DNA from: Fonsecaea monophora
Lineage: Eukaryota; Ascomycota; Eurotiomycetes; Chaetothyriales; Herpotrichiellaceae
Direction of reading: 5' to 3'
Length of the DNA stretch: 64,000 nucleotides
Assembly (NCBI RefSeq): GCF_001642475.1
Contig: NW_019173936.1
Span: 124,001 to 188,000, forward strand
The first letter of the stretch is position 1. Each line of letters begins with the position of its first letter. This document shows, in pieces, positions 55,421 through 64,000 of the stretch. The notes beneath the pieces were generated by a model. That model did not search any database and had not been told where the DNA came from. It worked only from the letters and a program-made list of their open reading frames with translations. The position numbers were made by a program, and so were the translations under genes.

Positions 55421-56320
55421 TCACAGCTTCAACGGCGTGGTGGCATTATACCAGCTATACGACAGGCTCCTTGCGCCGCCACTGCCTTTGCCAGACGAGA
55501 CTGGTTGCGCCGCCGGCACCGCTGGCATAGGCATCGGCACATGCATAGGAATAGGCATGGGCATAGGCATCGAACCCGGCGGCGATGGGTAGTGGTCGTA
55601 TCGAGGCATTGAGTAGTACGGGTTTGCTGCTGGCGCGGCCGCGGGCACAGATGGGCGTTTGCTGTGCCCTGGCGGGGCGGGTCGGTGGTAGGACTTTGTC
55701 GAGTGTGCGCTGGACACGCTCGAGGCGCTGGAGCGCGAGCTCGGAGCGCTTGATCTGGAGCTCGCGCTTGAGCTCGAAGTCGAACTCGAGCTGGGACTGG
55801 ATGATGCGCGGGAGTGCGAGCTGGTATGAGAACGGCGCTCGGGACGGTCGTTATGGTGGTGACTGTGGTGTTGAGATGATCTCGACTGGGACTGTGGACT
55901 CGACTTCGATTTGGGCTTTGGTTGCTCTATCGACTTTGGCGTCCGCGGCCGACGCCTCTGGACCTCCGGTGCGGGAATATCCTCGACCTCGTCGTCGTAT
56001 TCGTCGTAATCGTCGTCTCGGGGATGCAAACCGCCATGCATGACCGGAGCAGAAACACTCCTGTCCGCCTTCGAGCGCGCATTCACCTCCCCCTGCCGTC
56101 TCAATTTCTCGGGGCTCGCACTCAGGTCATAGGGGAATTCCGCTCTGCCTTTGACGTTCCCTCCACCGCCAATGTTGAGGGGAGGAGGTTTGCTCCTCTG
56201 GCAGGCTAGGTATGCCAGCGGTCCTCGAAAGACGGCCTTTGGGTCGTGGTTCACAGGTCTTTTACGAGGGGGTGGTGGTGCGACTTTGACCCATCCTTGC
56301 GGAGTGAGGATCGTAGGCAT
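55421..56320 (-). CDS. low-complexity serine- and proline-rich protein, function unknown
   Basis: A single exon codes 299 residues and starts MPTILTPQGWVKVAPPPPRKR. No folded domain is recognisable. The order is: a basic/Pro head, an acidic patch (RDDDYDEYDDEVEDIP, about 99-115), a Ser/Arg/His-rich block (about 140-215, with SSQHHSHHHND and long SSxSS runs), and a Met-Pro repeat (SMPMPMPIPMHVPMPMP, about 250-267). The lead residues and the end (SLSYSWYNATTPLKL) look constrained and may be short linear motifs. The composition suggests a disordered nuclear or signalling protein. It could be over-predicted, although the frame keeps a consistent amino-acid bias along its length. Confidence 0.55.
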   Translation of the reverse strand: MPTILTPQGWVKVAPPPPRKRPVNHDPKAVFRGPLAYLACQRSKPPPLNIGGGGNVKGRAEFPYDLSASPEKLRRQGEVNARSKADRSVSAPVMHGGLHPRDDDYDEYDDEVEDIPAPEVQRRRPRTPKSIEQPKPKSKSSPQSQSRSSQHHSHHHNDRPERRSHTSSHSRASSSPSSSSTSSSSASSRSSAPSSRSSASSVSSAHSTKSYHRPAPPGHSKRPSVPAAAPAANPYYSMPRYDHYPSPPGSMPMPMPIPMHVPMPMPAVPAAQPVSSGKGSGGARSLSYSWYNATTPLKL

Positions 56321-57132
56321 TGTACGAGATAACTGAGTAGGTTTGAATTGGAGGGGACGCGATGAAGTTTGGTGTCAATCAGTGAGTCGACCTTTGGTGA
56401 TGTGGGATTTTTACGATATAGTCTGGACAGAAAGACAAGGGGCCAGACAGACAGACGGACAGACAGTAGCACTTGTGAATAGAAAGTCAGGTCTAGAGCA
56501 TTTTGCCTTGGGTCGGCGTTTGCAGGTCGAGTCCTCTGAGACCATTTTTGGAGATTGGACTCCCAGCCACATGGAGGGTTGACGAGGCTGGGAAATTGGG
56601 GGCCTGGATCATCCCTGCTTTGCCACCCAATGTTGAATCAGTGTTTCCACCATTGTAAGACTTGGATGGAGAAGAACAAATACAAGTCATTCGCGGCAAT
56701 CAATTATTCATCACCACGACAGAAAAGGACTTGTTATTGCTCCAAGTTGCAGGCCAACGTGTTGCCCAAAGTCCAGCCTTGCCCCCGCCCAGCCCAGCCT
56801 CGCGACTTTTGTATGGTGGAGAACTTTTCACGTGATCCAACCATGGTGGTCACGGTGGATCCTAGATGATCTCCAGAGTATATGCATGGCTGATGCCCTT
56901 CGCAAGGATTCACTGCTGACTTGATCTGATCTCGATGGTGTTGTTTGAGGATCAATCCAAACGCGCGCATCTCAATTGCGGTCTAGGATCAACACAAATA
57001 CGCCGAGAGATCTTCAAGGTTCAGAGCTAGAAATTGTCCAGCAAAGCAGCTGGCGGGTAGCAGCTGGCGGGTGGCAGGCAATTATGTTCTGTAGGTGGTC
57101 GTTTCGGCATATCTCCAGCTATTCTCCATCGT
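56321..57132. other. gene-free stretch
   Basis: Upstream of the Ser-rich gene and downstream of Zn2Cys6 gene B. No gene seen. Confidence 0.45.
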
Positions 57133-58916
57133 TTACTGGTGGCCTCCCTGGATCCCTTTGACATTGCCACAAATATGGGATGCGGCAGATCTTTCGAGAT
57201 ACTCAGCCCATTTCGGACCGTCAATCTCTCGCCAAAGATTCGACTCGGCTTCGATGGTTTGAGGAAAGAGACCTGAGGCGTCACTGGGAGTGCAGTCTGC
57301 GAGCATAGCAATGCTATGTCCCGAGCGTCGGTCAATCCAGAAAATCCGAAACCCTTGGACTGCCGGCTCTAGTCCAGATCGAATAACCCTGATCTTGATT
57401 ATATCAGGGGACGAGACCCCGTGAGCACTGCCATCGTTAGTGAGTTATTAAAGTTAGCAACGTGCATGTTGGCTCACATCTGGAAGGTCTTGCTTTTCTC
57501 TTCATAGGACAGAAAATTGGATGAGAGAAGCTGAAGCCGACTTTCTTCGGGGGTATCGTGACACCTGCGGGGATGGTTCATAGTACTCTCGGACTCTTCA
57601 CGGGTCATGATAAATTCTGCCAGGTCTGCTGCCACGGCGCTTTGCCAGATGCCTTCAGTCCTAGAGTGAAGCCGCATCAAACGAATTGCGCCCCTGCGGA
57701 TGACAGGGTCTCGGCAACGCAAAGCAATAAAGCCTGCCACCGCAAGGTATTCTACAGTGAAACCGAGACAAGTATCAGCACCAGCTGCCACTTCCATATC
57801 GAGCATATCCGCAAGTCGTGTGATCAGGTCGAGTAGAACTTGGAATTTGGGTAAATGGTTGTCAAACACCATTTCCGATCGAGATATCGTCGACTCCAGT
57901 CGTATTATGGTGGCCCAAAACTGCATCTGCAGATAGCAGGTTCCAATGTCAAAGTGGAAAGAAGATGAAGGAATGGTGCAATTACAGCTTCTATGTCTCC
58001 CGTCGCTAAGAAATTTTGTGAACGACTCGTGCCATGTCCATAGACGTGTTCTCCCTTGTTGAATTATGCCGGAATCACAATATGGCCACGCGTTCCGTTC
58101 GTGGACGTGTTGAAGGCTGCTGCATAGACCATGGACAAGCTTTTCGAAATAGAAGTGGCTTTCTTTTAAGGATTGAAAACACTCTGGCAGATCAGTCGGG
58201 GACATCTTAGGCTGATCTGGTCGCATCGGCATCAAAGTGGCAGCTGTGTTTTGGAGATGCTTTAGAATAGGTGCCAGATGCTCCTCAATAAGTCCGCCAG
58301 ATGGCTTGAGTATAGTTTCAGATCCGTCCGAGGATTGCCATTCGGAAAGGACTCGCAAGCCTGCATTTAGATGAACCAGAGCATTTGATAACGCTCCTCG
58401 AATATTTTCAAAAAAGGTGAACAGGATTGACGCCAGCAGAATATCCTCCACATGGGTGTGACTTCCCGCATCGAAAAGGCTCTTGATTGCCTTGTTATAC
58501 TGCAAAAGGGCGAAGCGGTGGCGATCCAACTGTCGAAACTTGTCAGGATGGTCGACACTCTCATGATAGGAGGCAATTGCAACCAGCGCATGTCTGACAA
58601 CACCACGGAAATAGCCAGCTTGAAGGACGAGGCGATTCCAGAAATCGTGATTGGCGAAGCTGAGCAGCTGCTTCGAAGTCCTGTCCCGAAAATAGTAGAA
58701 ACCCCAGCGTTCGTCTTTGTCTTGCGGGATTTCGAAGAGGAGAGGTCTCGGGGCGACATAGCCATCGCATCGACGTCCTGTCGAGGTACACCTCTTGCAG
58801 CTTGGCTTCGTTTCGTCACATCGAATCTTCCTCGCTTTACAGGTGACACACCCAGTGCGAACCTTAGGGGCGTGGCGCCTTGACCGCGTCCGGGCGCATA
58901 CCAGCGAATTGACCAT
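57133..58916 (-). CDS. Zn2Cys6 fungal transcription factor B
   Basis: Two exons, 58916-57478 and 57427-57133, give 577 residues. The zinc cluster sits near the N-terminus (about 17-52, RTGCVTCKARKIRCDETKP, then SCKRCTSTGRRCDGY), a complete Zn2Cys6 finger that binds CGG-type sites. The regulatory region contains FWNRLVLQAGYFRGVVRHALVAIASYHE, similar to gene A (NRLLLQAAYHEPAIRHAVCALGGFH), so the two belong to one subfamily; both ranges are quoted only in part here. A 50-bp intron near the 3' end (GTGAGC at 57477) adds a 97-residue tail that starts AHGVSSPDIIKIRV and is protein-like throughout, whereas the unspliced frame stops right after the junction. Target genes are unknown. Confidence 0.85.
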
Positions 58917-59429
58917 TGTTTGCGGACTTACTCACAAGACCGTCTCTAGCTTCCATTCTAAGTGCCTCCCTGTAGAATGAAGATGAGTTTGGCTATGGCT
59001 GGATGGGAGCTGACGACCTGGTATTTTAAGATTCGACCTTGACGCTTGTAAGGTACGCATCTGCCGATCGAGAGAGGCGTTAGCGAGCCACACGTGTGCG
59101 GCGTAGTAAGGCAGGACATGATAGGGCGTGCTGGGTCAATCATTTCAGCTCAGTGCAGGGTGCCTGATGATGATCATAAACTCAATGGTTGAGAGATGTC
59201 AAGTAAACGAGCATGGCTGGAGGTTGCGGCTGCGGTTACCGTTTTCAGAAAGTGATGTACTTCACCGTATACGATCTACGGCTGATCATTGACTGCGGCC
59301 TGCGATTGGAGCCTCGCACGTGCCTCGTTCAATTTCCCAAATATCTTGCGAAAGCTAGCTTCCCCTTTCGAATGTCTGTCCCTCTAATTATCATTGAGGG
59401 ACATCCCAGACCCTCCAAGTGCTCAGCCA
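58917..59429. promoter_or_regulatory. divergent promoter region, Zn2Cys6 B / TMEM234-like
   Basis: About 510 bp between divergent start codons. No firm element identified. Confidence 0.35.
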
Positions 59430-59980
59430 ATGTCTTCGTCTACGACCGACCCGGGGTCTCCGACGCCTTCTCCCTTCAACTACATCCTCTCATTCCTCCT
59501 GGTCGGCATCTGCTGGGGCTTCACGACGCCGTTCATCCGCAAAGCCGCCGTCAACTACACCGCGCCGTCCCACCCTTCCATCACTGACCCGAACCGATCC
59601 TGGATCTCGCGGCAGGTGGCCAAAGCCTTCTTTACCGTCTTGGGCCTCTTGAGAACCCCGACCTATGCTGCTCCTTTGCTTCTGAATCTGACCGGAAGTG
59701 TCTGGTTCTTTCTGTTAGTTGGCCAAGCCGGTATGTACACGGTGTTTGGACCCTATTGCGAGCTATTATTGTCTTTGAGCGACAGACCATGTTGATCTTC
59801 AACGGCTGACCGGTACATACAGAATTGTCTCTAACAGTGCCCATCACCAATTCTCTGGCGTTCCTATTTACCGTGTTGGGAGAATGGTATGCAGAGGGCA
59901 AACTCATTTCGAGAGACACCTGGTTGGGGATGGTCTTGGTATGTGGCGGCATCGGACTCTGTGTCTGGTCAAAGACTTGA
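59430..59980 (+). CDS. TMEM234-like small membrane protein (EamA/DMT superfamily)
   Basis: Two exons, 59430-59730 and 59823-59980, give 152 residues. Four hydrophobic segments are seen: FLLVGICWGFTTPFIR (about 21-36), APLLLNLTGSVWFFLLVG (about 81-98), LTVPITNSLAFLFTVLGEW (about 103-121) and the last ending GGIGLCVWSKT. The motif CWG-x-TTPFIRKA and the ending LCV-x-SK are those of the TMEM234 family, related to drug/metabolite transporters and EamA. The plant and animal members are about the same length. Function in fungi is unknown. The start follows from the ATG at 59430, since the earlier in-frame codon is not ATG. Confidence 0.85.
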
Positions 59981-60349
59981 TTTGGGCATGATGTAGGGTA
60001 AACCTTGGGGCCGAGACAGCCTTGATTGTACATGACTATAGACCAAAATGTGGACATAGATGAGGGTCAGGGAATGGACAAGCAATACACAACTAGGCTT
60101 GTCGTTGACTACGATTTACTGTCATCTATTCAAATTGTTCTCGTCCCGGTTAAAGTCCAAGTCGTGACGAACTCCCAGTGTCCAAACGCTCAGTCGATTT
60201 CCTTGGGGTATCTCGCCATGGTGAAGCCCTCTTGTTGCCCGTCCTATATATACAGAGTGTGCCTTTTAAAACGCCCGACAGTCGTACATATAATGCAAGT
60301 CATCATCCAAAACGTCGCCCGTGTCTCGGTATAAGGACTTTTCGTGAAA
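59981..60349. other. convergent 3' flank
   Basis: Between the TMEM234-like and chitin-synthase stop codons; no gene seen. Confidence 0.4.
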
Positions 60350-63215
60350 TCATACACCGCGGAACTAGATAAGGTCAGCCAGAGGTCATGCTAAAGACGA
60401 CGAACCACTTACCATTCGTACAATCAAGAACCAGCATGCGCCAGTGAACCTGAAGAGTGACAATCCCGCCACCGACCACAGAATGACCGCCAAATAAATG
60501 GTCGAGTTCTGCTGTGCCGTGTCGCCCGTATCGATTCTCTCGAACCCGGAAATGTTCAGGACGGCGGCCACCAGGATGAAGTTCGTGATCATCCAGGCAG
60601 TGACTACGTTGCTTCGGAAGGACTTGTAGTAATCTTCTTGCTTATCCGCCGGACTTTGCTTGCTGACCTCTTTCTCTGCCTTGGTCGCAAATCGTTTCAA
60701 TTCCGCATCGTACTGGGCATTCAAATCACCGTCATCTTGAGGGATCGTCACATCTACCATCCCACCAGGCTTCACGTTCGCACTTGGAAGTTTTTCGGCC
60801 TTGTCGTCTCCTTTCGTACCCCACGTGATGTCGTGAGTGTTACAGAATGCGTAGATGTTGAGGACGTTGATGTAGGTCGGAGTGAGTACAATGTATTGGA
60901 GGAAGCAGGTGAACATGTGCCAAGGGTCAAAGAACAAAAAGCTCGCGACGAACCAGAGGACGTATGTGCTCGCAAGAGAGACGATCAAGCCGAAGAATGT
61001 GCTATTGTTGAAGATGGTCGAAAAGCTGAAGTCTTTCTGGTTAACTTCGGTCTGGATCGACTTCACTGTCAAGAAGATTGAAGCAAAGGTCAACCAAATC
61101 ATGAGAATGGACCAAAATATAACCATAGCCAGATACGACTTCTTGGAACCCTGGGGTCTGTTACCCATGGATAAGATGAAGCAGTAAAGCAACGTGCCCA
61201 GGTATATGAACTCGAAGATGACGCCCAGAACTGTGCCAGTGCTGCCCAAGGGGCCAGGTGAGCCAAGGGAAGACGTCAAAAGTCGGAAAACCAGGAAGAA
61301 GTTGCCAATAGCGAACCAGGCGAAAAGCATGTTGATGGTCTGGTACGTGAATTCGACCAGGAACATGAATTTCCGGATGGCGCTGTGATTGCTGCGCCAG
61401 AGCTGGTAGACGTGTGCCACAGCGTAAACTGCAGCGAAGAAGGATCCGTTCAGCCAACGTCTCCGCTGAAGAATAAACTCGGCGATGCCATCAGGAACAT
61501 CAGTTTCACCTGTGGCGGACTTGACATATTGGAGGATCCACTGACAGTTGCGCTTGCTGACGAGCTCGAAACACAGGATTCGGTCTTCGGCGAGGTACAT
61601 GTTTGCGGTGAACACTCCAGCGTCTGCGTGCATAGTCTCGCCTTTGAAGTACTTCTCGAGCGGTCCCTCGCCATTCTTGTCGTTCTGCAAGGCAATATAA
61701 CGGTAAGCCGAAAAGGCACCAGGGAGCACCGAAATGAAGCCAAATGCGGATTCCAGCGGCTTGTCCAAGATATTCGACATCTTGTACTCGAAGTTCTGCG
61801 TCGCGACCAGAGGATTGTAGAGCTTTTTGCCGTGGTCCAGCATAACCTTGATCTCGCCACAAGCACCACCGCAAGAGGGTTCTAGATCAAAGGCCTTCCA
61901 TAGATGATAGATGGAGTCCTTGCCGGGTTTGGTCCCTGCATCAATGAGGACACAGATATTTGGCTCCAACACCTGACCGAAGGCTTGAAAGAACCACCGA
62001 TGTGAGTTGATCTTTTTCTGGTTCTTCTCCTTGAGGCAAAACAGCAGCTGAACCGGGGTAGCCGACCTCGGCTTCAATGACACTTGCGTGCCCTTCAGTT
62101 CCAGACCGACCTGAGTGGTGTATTCATAGATATGAGCAGTGACATCTTTGCCATTGACTTGTTGTTTGGCAATCCCATCCTGATAAACACCTAGACCAGC
62201 GAGAACAGCCCTTGTCCTGGGGTTGATTTTGGCACGACCATCGCTAACAATGCAAACGACGATCTTTTTCCACGCTTCTTTACCCCATGTTTTGCTGCTG
62301 TTGCGATTGCACATGAACTCAATGTTCTTGAAGACACCAATCATGGTTCGAGCAAACAGAAATTCATCCTCGTTGTACATGGTGACGACGATAAACAGTT
62401 CCGTCTCTCGTGGTTTTGCGAAGAGTCGCTGTCTCAAAGTGAACCGCTCACTGTAGAAATCCGAGGGGTCACATGTGGCGGCTGAGTATCTCATATGCGT
62501 GAACTCGTCTCTCTCCGGCGGTTGCGCATGAGGAACATTGGCGAGGAGTTTGGGAGGAACGGGGCAATCAAGCACCAAGTTGCCGTTGAACAGCTGCACC
62601 TCCTTAACGGTCTTCCACCTCCGTATGGGTGCCGGGGAAGGCGTAGGACGCTGCTCGTCTTGGTAGCCGTCATAATTCATTTCATCCTGACCGTGCGGAT
62701 CTGGGCCGTACGAGTTGTCGGACTGTAGTATGGGATCATGGTCGCTATCCAAGCGGTATGGCTGGTCCGGTGTAGGGTAGGGATCCAGCGCATAATCACC
62801 CTGCGGATGAGGCGAATATGATTGTGTATAATAGGCGTCGTGATGTTCCTCCGGAGACACAATATAGTCATTTCTTCCATAGCCCATGTCTCCCCCTGGT
62901 CCGACTGGTAACTGTTGTTCATATTGTTGATTGTGCCCGTAAGAATGTGGGATGTTTTCTACCGAGTATGTCGGCTGCATGGCTAGGCGGTCATTGGAGG
63001 CCGTGGGCATCTGAAGGGGAATTTGTTGTCGCGAATGGGCTTCGTCTGGATGAGTGTAGGGTTGTAATGGCCGACCTGGCGAAGGCGACCGAGAGTCGTA
63101 CTGAGGATTCATACCGGGAGAGTAAGGGTCGCGTTGAGGGTCTCCTGGAGGCCGAAGTCAGTATGCTCTTGGGTACCAAGCAGAGAGGGGTCTCACGGAT
63201 GGGGTTGTAGGCCAT
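60350..63215 (-). CDS. class III chitin synthase (ChsB/ChsG type)
   Basis: Three exons, 63215-63197, 63144-60413 and 60364-60350, give 921 residues. The enzyme polymerises UDP-GlcNAc into chitin at the plasma membrane, and class III members drive hyphal growth. The first exon is 19 nt (MAYNPI plus one base) and the last is 15 nt, coding only FRGV and stop, which restores the usual class III ending RMFRGV. The disordered Tyr/Pro/Gln-rich head covers about 1-180. Catalytic landmarks are FIVVTMYNEDE, VCIVSDGRAKINPRT, DAGTKPGKDS, LAEDR (about 524-528) and QRRRW (566-570), followed by about seven membrane helices and a cytosolic loop with GDDKAEKLPS. The sequence is highly conserved. Confidence 0.96.
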
Positions 63216-64000
63216 GATGGGCCAGGAAGGGAGGAGGGGAGCGCAGAGAGAAAGTGGTCTGTGTTCGGGGACTGGAATGTGAGAACGAGACGAAGACGAT
63301 CTCTTGTGTCAGAATTTAGAATCTTGAATGGTTGGACAGTGCTCGTAAGAAGAACCCAGGCATTCGATCTACTCGAAGTGGAGTATTTGGTATATACCGA
63401 GTATTGTTTACTCTTCTATTACTGGATCTGACTCTGGGGCGGAGCGACTATGTAGTCATAGGAGATGGAGGAAGTCGATGCCAGGGGGTTCCCAGGTGGG
63501 TGCCAGGACACTCTGTAGGAGTCGCACTGGTGACACTTGGATAATGGAATGGAGTATTTTTGACAACGTGTCGAGAGAAAGGCTGTCAGCGCGATAATGT
63601 CCAGGTACAGTACATGTGAGACGAAAAGAGTGTCCTGTTGGTTCTCAGCTGGGCGCAACAGAGTCCAGGCTTCAAAAGTCATACAGCCTCAGCAAGCCTC
63701 AGCTCTCTCTGACCTGCATTTCTGTTTCTGGGCGCCATGGGCCTCGGACCCGCTGATGGGCTGGTTGGCATTGGCTCCCTGTAGTTCCCTGGCACTTAAC
63801 GCCTAGGCGCCACGGGCCCCGGACGGCGTTCAGCCAGTAATATCTGGGCCCAGAGGTCATCGCCGCAGAAACGAGCCGCCGCCCTGCAGAAAGATGGAGG
63901 CGCCCACGTTTCTTGGTTACTGCAGTTTCCGCCTCTCATCATCACCAAACACCCCGTGTTGCTATTTATTCATACCAAGATTTGGGATTTTGCCCTTCTA
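63216..64000. promoter_or_regulatory. promoter region of chitin synthase, no gene seen
   Basis: About 785 bp to the window edge. No gene supported; it should contain the chitin synthase promoter and leader, and may include the flank of another gene outside the window. Confidence 0.4.

Noticed and set aside
1..64000. A secondary-metabolite gene cluster, transposon, CRISPR array or tRNA
   Set aside because: No PKS, NRPS, terpene synthase, transposase, reverse transcriptase or repeat-spacer array was found, and no cloverleaf with a proper T-arm could be supported by eye.

Overview
This window is nuclear DNA of a filamentous ascomycete (Pezizomycotina). The signs are GC-moderate sequence, genes cut by short introns (about 45-155 bp, GT-AG with CTRAC-like branch points), a class III chitin synthase, two Zn2Cys6 regulators, a fused P450-reductase of the CYP505 type, a mitochondrial uL22 gene with a targeting sequence, and AGGT/GGCT/CA microsatellites between genes. 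The gene set would suit a Eurotiomycete or a related black-yeast lineage, but I cannot fix the order from sequence alone. I support 26 genes and one gene relic, and I give exon junctions checked for reading phase.

Layout. 0-10 kb: the N-terminal part of a BEACH (beige) protein running off the left edge, a Ure2-like glutathione S-transferase, a zinc-less fungal transcription-factor-like protein, a vacuolar-type subtilisin and a sugar-porter MFS protein. 10-21.2 kb: a large fungal membrane protein, then a divergent pair made of an APC amine/amino-acid permease and a copper amine oxidase with a peroxisomal C-terminus, then a secreted GH30 glycosidase. 21.2-34 kb: a relic, then four plus-strand genes: a microsomal P450, an FAD monooxygenase, a small claudin-like membrane protein, and a 1049-residue P450-reductase fusion.

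34-46 kb: housekeeping genes (mitoribosomal uL22, the U4/U6 recycling factor SART3/Prp24), then a MOT1-type molybdate transporter tail-to-tail with a short-chain dehydrogenase, and a PhyH dioxygenase. 46-59 kb: a Zn2Cys6 regulator divergent from a 12-exon secreted alpha/beta hydrolase, a BTB protein, a Trp/Ser/Thr-rich single-pass membrane protein, a Ser-rich low-complexity protein, and a second Zn2Cys6 regulator of the same subfamily. 59.4-64 kb: a TMEM234-like protein and class III chitin synthase.

How genes may work together. The clearest functional unit is the permease/amine oxidase pair: import of an amine or related nitrogen compound, then oxidative deamination in the peroxisome. They share one promoter region that contains several GATA-factor motifs. 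The three oxygenases at 23-34 kb are collinear and may serve one detoxification or catabolic role, but there is no backbone synthase, so this is not a classical secondary-metabolite cluster. I did not find CRISPR, phage, an intact transposon, rRNA or a tRNA that I can support. I see no convincing wholly new system. The most useful discoveries are gene-structure ones: two GC-AG introns, a 15-nt terminal coding exon, genes easily missed because of introns, and the relic.
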